A DNA stretch of 64,000 nt from Devosia marina (GTDB lineage Bacteria > Pseudomonadota > Alphaproteobacteria > Rhizobiales > Devosiaceae): NCBI RefSeq assembly GCF_009758415.1, contig NZ_WQRF01000004.1:186001-250000 (forward strand). The letters run 5' to 3'. Both the position numbers and the translations under genes were made by a program. A model generated the notes under the pieces. It saw only the letters and a list, made by a program, of their open reading frames with translations, did no database searches and had not been told where the DNA came from. Of this stretch, positions 60,782 through 64,000 are shown one piece after another. Numbering within the stretch: the stretch's first letter is position 1; the number at the start of each line of letters is the position of its first letter.

Positions 60782-61348
60782 TCAATCTTCTGCAATGCGG
60801 CGCAGCGCCATGACAAAAGCAGTGACCCCGATGCCGATAGAGCTCGAATTATCGATCACCACAGGCTCGATATCGGCGGGCAGAGCTGCCCCTTCGCGCG
60901 CAAGGCGCGCGACGATCTGGTCGCGGTTTTCGCGCCCCCGTTTTGACAGGCGCGCGGCGCGCAAAGAAATCTCCGCGGAAATCTGAATGACCCGGCAAAG
61001 CGGATATTTAGCAATCGCCTCAGGCACGGCGTGGCGCGAGATATTGGCAATGACCACGCGGCCCAGCGCCAGATCGGTATCGACGCCAATAGGTAGAGCG
61101 TAATCCAGCCCATGGGCCTGCCAGGTCAGGGCGAACCGGCCGGCTTTCCTGGCCCGGGCGAAGTCTTCGCGTTCAAGGCTGATATGGTCCTCAAGATCAA
61201 TATCGGCGGGTCTGGTCACCAGCCGCCGCACGAAACTGAAGCGCTTGTCGCCGTCCAGCGCCTGGCGGGCACCGCCGATCAGAGTGTCCTTGCCGACCCC
61301 GGACGGGCCAATAACCAGAACCAGCACTCCAGGGGGACGTTCGCTCAA
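60782..61348 (-). CDS. phnN: Ribose 1,5-bisphosphate phosphokinase PhnN
   Basis: 188-residue guanylate-kinase-like enzyme converting ribose 1,5-bisphosphate to PRPP, the salvage end of the C-P lyase pathway. P-loop VLVIGPSGVGKDTLI, then FVRRLVTRPADIDLEDHISLEREDFARARKAGRFALTWQAHGLDYALP (family: R-itRp---gEdh---s--eF), VVIANISRHAVPEA and RLSKRGRENRDQIVARLAR. Start TTG 61348 overlaps the phnM stop (TTGA). The C-P lyase genes phnG-L are not in the window. Confidence 0.9.
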   Translation of the reverse strand: MSERPPGVLVLVIGPSGVGKDTLIGGARQALDGDKRFSFVRRLVTRPADIDLEDHISLEREDFARARKAGRFALTWQAHGLDYALPIGVDTDLALGRVVIANISRHAVPEAIAKYPLCRVIQISAEISLRAARLSKRGRENRDQIVARLAREGAALPADIEPVVIDNSSSIGIGVTAFVMALRRIAED

Positions 61349-62481
61349 CTCACACGCCGCCCTTCACGCCAGACGCCGCGAACCACGGGCAGAGGCGCCT
61401 GCGCTGCAACCCGCACCAGATCGGCCCGCTTGCCCGTCACGATTTCCCCCCGATCCTCGAGCCCGGCCGCCCGCGCCGGATTGGCCGTTACAGTCGCGAG
61501 CGCGGCCGGCAAGGCAAGACCTTCAATGCGCTGCGGCAGCAGGAATACAGCCTGCAACAGGGCAAAGGGTACATAGTCGGAGCTGAGAATGTCCAGCAGG
61601 CCAGCTTCCACCAGATCGGTGGCCGAAATATTTCCCGAATGGGATTTGCCGCGTACCACATTGGGGGCGCCCATCAAAATCGCCAGCCCCGCTTCATGCG
61701 CGGCGGACGCCGCTTCGAGCGTGGTGGGGAATTCAGCGATGGCCACACCGTCCGCCTCGGCCTCCTCGACATGGGCCAGGGTCGCATCGTCATGGCTGGC
61801 CAGGGCAATCCCCATGGCGCGGGCGCGCGAAACGATCGCCTGTCGATTGGGGGTAGAATAACGCTTGTGTTCGGCTAGGCGCGCTTCAAGGTAAGATTGC
61901 AATTCCTCGGGGCTGCGGCCCATCTGCTTGGCATAGAAACGCTTATAGGCATCAAGAGAACGGAATTGGCGCTGCCCCGGCGTGTGGTCCATGACCGAGG
62001 CCAACCGCGTCGTCGGATGGTTTGCCAGCGCGTCGAAGTGATCGACCACATCGTGGCTTGGCAATTCGCAGCGCAGATGAATGAAGTGCTCGGCCCGCAG
62101 CCACCCAGCGGCACCACCGGCCCTGACCGCATCAACCAGATGCCGGGCATGGGACAGCATGTCAGGCAGGTCATTATCCGACCCGATCCGCACCGCGTCA
62201 AACACAGTGGTAATACCCGAGCCGGCGATCTGCACATCATGAGCTTGGAGCGCGGCAAGCGGATCCCAGAAGACTCCTGGGCGCGGCCGATAATGGTTCT
62301 CCAGATGGTCGGTGTGCAATTCGACCAGTCCGGGAATGAGAAAGTCGCCCTCGATATCGTCGCCGACACGACTGGACCCGGCGTCGATCTCGGCGATCCT
62401 GCCATCGCGCATCACGATGCTGCCCCGGATCACTTGGTCCGGCAGGACAATCTGCGCGTTGGAGAATACCGTTTCGGACAC
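61345..62481 (-). CDS. phnM: Alpha-D-ribose 1-methylphosphonate 5-triphosphate diphosphatase PhnM
   Basis: 378-residue amidohydrolase-fold enzyme removing pyrophosphate from the C-P lyase intermediate. Seen: SNAQIVLPDQVIRGSIVMRDGRIAEID, FLIPGLVELHTDHLENHYRPRPGVFWDPLAALQAHD (metal HTDH), SGITTVFDAVRIGSDND, RCELPSHDVVDHFDALANHPTTRLASVMDHTPGQRQF, ALASHDDATLAHVEEAEADGVAIAEFPTTLEAA, MGAPNVVRGKSHSGNISATDL and LSSDYVPFALLQAVF. Full length. Operon phn(DUF1045)-phnM-phnN. Confidence 0.94.
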   Translation of the reverse strand: MSETVFSNAQIVLPDQVIRGSIVMRDGRIAEIDAGSSRVGDDIEGDFLIPGLVELHTDHLENHYRPRPGVFWDPLAALQAHDVQIAGSGITTVFDAVRIGSDNDLPDMLSHARHLVDAVRAGGAAGWLRAEHFIHLRCELPSHDVVDHFDALANHPTTRLASVMDHTPGQRQFRSLDAYKRFYAKQMGRSPEELQSYLEARLAEHKRYSTPNRQAIVSRARAMGIALASHDDATLAHVEEAEADGVAIAEFPTTLEAASAAHEAGLAILMGAPNVVRGKSHSGNISATDLVEAGLLDILSSDYVPFALLQAVFLLPQRIEGLALPAALATVTANPARAAGLEDRGEIVTGKRADLVRVAAQAPLPVVRGVWREGRRVS

Positions 62482-62486
62482 CGGCC

Positions 62487-63179
62487 TCAGCCTCCCAGCA
62501 GAAAGTCGGCGATGCGGTCGAAGGGCAATTTGTTTTCCTTCTCGTGGAACAGGGTCAGTCGATCGAGCGTGACCGGGTCGTTGAGAATCGGCCCGAACCA
62601 GGTGTGTGCAGCCTGCAGCACTTCATCGTGCTCGGCTGCCGAAAGGCGGTCGGTCAGGGTCATGTGGAAACGGAACTGATCAAAGACATAGGGATAGCCA
62701 TAGGCGTCGAGCAGCTCTTCCTGGCGTGGCGTCAGGCCACGGGCCGCCCGCTCGGCGCGGTCACGCGGCTTGAGCGGCGCCCGGAAAGGGTCGAAAAGCT
62801 CGACCACGGTGGCAGCGAAATCCTGCAATTGGGCATTATTCGCTTCTTCGGGCATCAGGGCCAGGAAGCCGTCGAGCGAGGCGATCCGGAGCTTGCCCAG
62901 GGGCACGGTTGGCAGCTCGCCTGCCGCTTCCTTCATAGCGGCGCGCAGGCTCTCTTCGCTTTGGCCCGGGGCAAGCGCCATTGGCGGTTTGAGCGTGGCG
63001 TGAAAACCATAGCGGCCGGCAGATTGGGTAAGATTGAGCAGGCGGGTCCGCTCCATTCCGGCAACGGCGCCATCGTAGGACACCCCGGAGGCAGGGTCGC
63101 GGCCAAGCCAGACCGCAGCGCGCTCCCAGAGAAGGTCAGTGACCGCGGGGGCGTAGTATATTGCGAATCTCTGCGACAT
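62487..63179 (-). CDS. DUF1045 phosphonate-associated 2H-phosphoesterase-like protein
   Basis: 230 residues. RFAIYYAPAVTDLLWERAAVWLGRD, YGFHATLKPPMALA and FRFHMTLTDRL: two H-x-T motifs about 115 residues apart, the signature of 2H phosphoesterases, in the arrangement of the DUF1045 family found in phn operons. A role in hydrolysing a cyclic ribose phosphate intermediate (in place of the metallo-enzyme PhnP) is plausible; I see no phnP here. ATG 63179 (MSQRFAIYY) is chosen. Five bases before phnM, so co-transcribed. Confidence 0.85.
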   Translation of the reverse strand: MSQRFAIYYAPAVTDLLWERAAVWLGRDPASGVSYDGAVAGMERTRLLNLTQSAGRYGFHATLKPPMALAPGQSEESLRAAMKEAAGELPTVPLGKLRIASLDGFLALMPEEANNAQLQDFAATVVELFDPFRAPLKPRDRAERAARGLTPRQEELLDAYGYPYVFDQFRFHMTLTDRLSAAEHDEVLQAAHTWFGPILNDPVTLDRLTLFHEKENKLPFDRIADFLLGG

Positions 63180-63302
63180 GGGACCTCCTGAACGCGGAGC
63201 TAATGGACCTATATGGCGGGCGTTTGACAAGTCACGGGACTGGACAAATGCATTTCCGGTGGCGACAAGGTGCCACCCGGCAACCCAGAAGACAGCAATC
63301 CC

Positions 63303-64000
63303 ATGGACCGCTCACTGCTCGAACGCCTGTTTCGCCAAGCCGTTGCACAGGCCCAGCCAGCCCTGGCCGTCGAACGCCACTTGCCAGCGCCGCCCAAGGG
63401 CCGCACCGTGGTGATCGGGGCCGGCAAGGCATCGGCGCAGATGGCCAAGGCATTCGAGACGGCCTGGTCCGGCGACATCTCCGGCCTGGTAGTCACCCGT
63501 TATGGCTACGCCGAGGCCTGTGAACGCATTGAGATTGTCGAAGCGGCCCATCCCGTGCCCGATCAGGCCGGGCAAATGGCTGCGCAGAGATTGCTTGCGC
63601 TGGTTTCCGGGCTCACTGCAGATGATCTGGTGGTGGCTCTGATTTCGGGCGGTGGCTCTTCCCTGCTGCCCGCTCCCGCACAAGGCCTGGACCTCGAAGA
63701 TGAACAGGCGATCAACCGGGCGCTGCTGGCTTCCGGAGCCCCGATCGGCGTGATGAACCTGATCCGTAACCAGTTCTCCCTTATCAAGGGCGGGCGCCTC
63801 GCGGCCGCAGCGGCGCCGGCGCGGGTAGCAACGCTGGTGGTGTCCGATGTGCCGGGCGATGATCCGGCACTGGTAGCCTCCGGCCCCACGCTGCCTCTGT
63901 CCGGTGGACGGGCCGCAGCGCGCCGGCTGGCAACGCTCTACCGTCTCGACCTGCCCGAAGCGGCGCGGCGTCTGCTGGAGAGTGAAGATAATCTGCCGCC
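63303..64000 (+). CDS. Glycerate 2-kinase / hydroxypyruvate reductase-type (MOFRL family), partial
   Basis: First about 232 residues; runs off the right edge. MDRSLLERLFRQAVAQAQPALAVERHLPAPPKGRTVVIGAGKASAQMAKAFE (family: G-GKA---MA-a-e), VTRYGYAEACERIEIVEAAHPVPD, LVVALISGGGSSLLPAPA (GGGSAL motif), GAPIGVMNLIRNQFSLIKGGRLA (family: N-vR-hlS-iKGGrLA) and VVSDVPGDDPALVASGPT. This is the GLYCTK/TtuD group, phosphorylating D-glycerate to 2-phosphoglycerate. The C-terminal MOFRL domain is outside the window. ATG 63303. Confidence 0.9.
   Translation, partial: MDRSLLERLFRQAVAQAQPALAVERHLPAPPKGRTVVIGAGKASAQMAKAFETAWSGDISGLVVTRYGYAEACERIEIVEAAHPVPDQAGQMAAQRLLALVSGLTADDLVVALISGGGSSLLPAPAQGLDLEDEQAINRALLASGAPIGVMNLIRNQFSLIKGGRLAAAAAPARVATLVVSDVPGDDPALVASGPTLPLSGGRAAARRLATLYRLDLPEAARRLLESEDNLP

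Overview
The window is high-G+C DNA (about 65% by eye) and reads as a chromosomal segment of an alphaproteobacterium of the order Hyphomicrobiales (Rhizobiales). The evidence is the block pckA / chvI-chvG / short hprK / EIIA / ptsH / ahcY / divL / tsaE, a RirA-type Rrf2 regulator with TGA-N9-TCA iron boxes, CtrA-type sites (TTAA-N7-TTAA), and a RIME-like intergenic repeat. Devosiaceae is my best guess for the family, but that is inference.

Layout. 1-3745 (minus): Na+-pumping NADH:quinone reductase genes nqrA-B-C-D-E, with nqrE cut by the window edge and nqrF not seen. NqrB is unusually short. 3874-6178: a pentahaem cytochrome c with an FNR-like box upstream, a Ca2+/Na+ antiporter, and a 5' fragment of a tRNA-Arg gene. 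6298-11294: TetR regulator, YciI protein, 3-methyladenine glycosylase I and a large multi-PAS hybrid kinase. 11295-16857: FKBP, lytic transglycosylase lipoprotein, single-domain receiver and polA, separated by mosaic repeats. 16900-19400: a lower-G+C accessory pocket with a Panacea/SocA-type antitoxin coupled to an unknown 252-aa protein, a DUF559 nuclease, and several repeats. 19435-22833: selO, a HAD phosphatase and a SleB-type wall hydrolase behind CtrA-like sites.

22898-34737 is the core envelope / carbon / cell-cycle cluster: pckA; ChvI-ChvG; the permease-less PTS pieces HprK, EIIA and HPr; a GrpB-family protein; a DUF2937 protein; ahcY; the tyrosine kinase-like DivL; and TsaE. 34725-36491: a degenerate receiver, a DUF1810 protein and a broken gamma-carbonic-anhydrase gene. 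36502-41615: the methylcitrate cycle (ScfR-type regulator divergent from prpD-prpC-prpB). 41742-46713: a CHASE-PAS-GGDEF-EAL protein, a SIMPL protein and a Gfo/Idh oxidoreductase. 46795-52031: an oligopeptide-type ABC transporter. 52259-55809: VOC protein, small secreted protein, aldo/keto reductase, ROK regulator and an IHF/HU-like protein. 55888-56641: rirA with an upstream iron box, then a second, perfectly palindromic iron box followed by a structured, terminator-ended, non-coding stretch that may be an iron-regulated small RNA. 56722-64000: ABC-F ATPase, LacI regulator, small proteins, phosphonate genes (phnN, phnM, DUF1045) and the start of a glycerate 2-kinase.

Strongest leads: (1) the candidate RirA-controlled small RNA at 56510-56641; (2) the Panacea two-gene module at 16952-18198 with an unrecognised partner; (3) a repeat family whose hairpin keeps tandem GA mismatches while its stem bases covary, one copy of which has inserted inside a second, roughly 230-bp structured repeat; (4) an NqrB lacking the segment that carries the covalent FMN.
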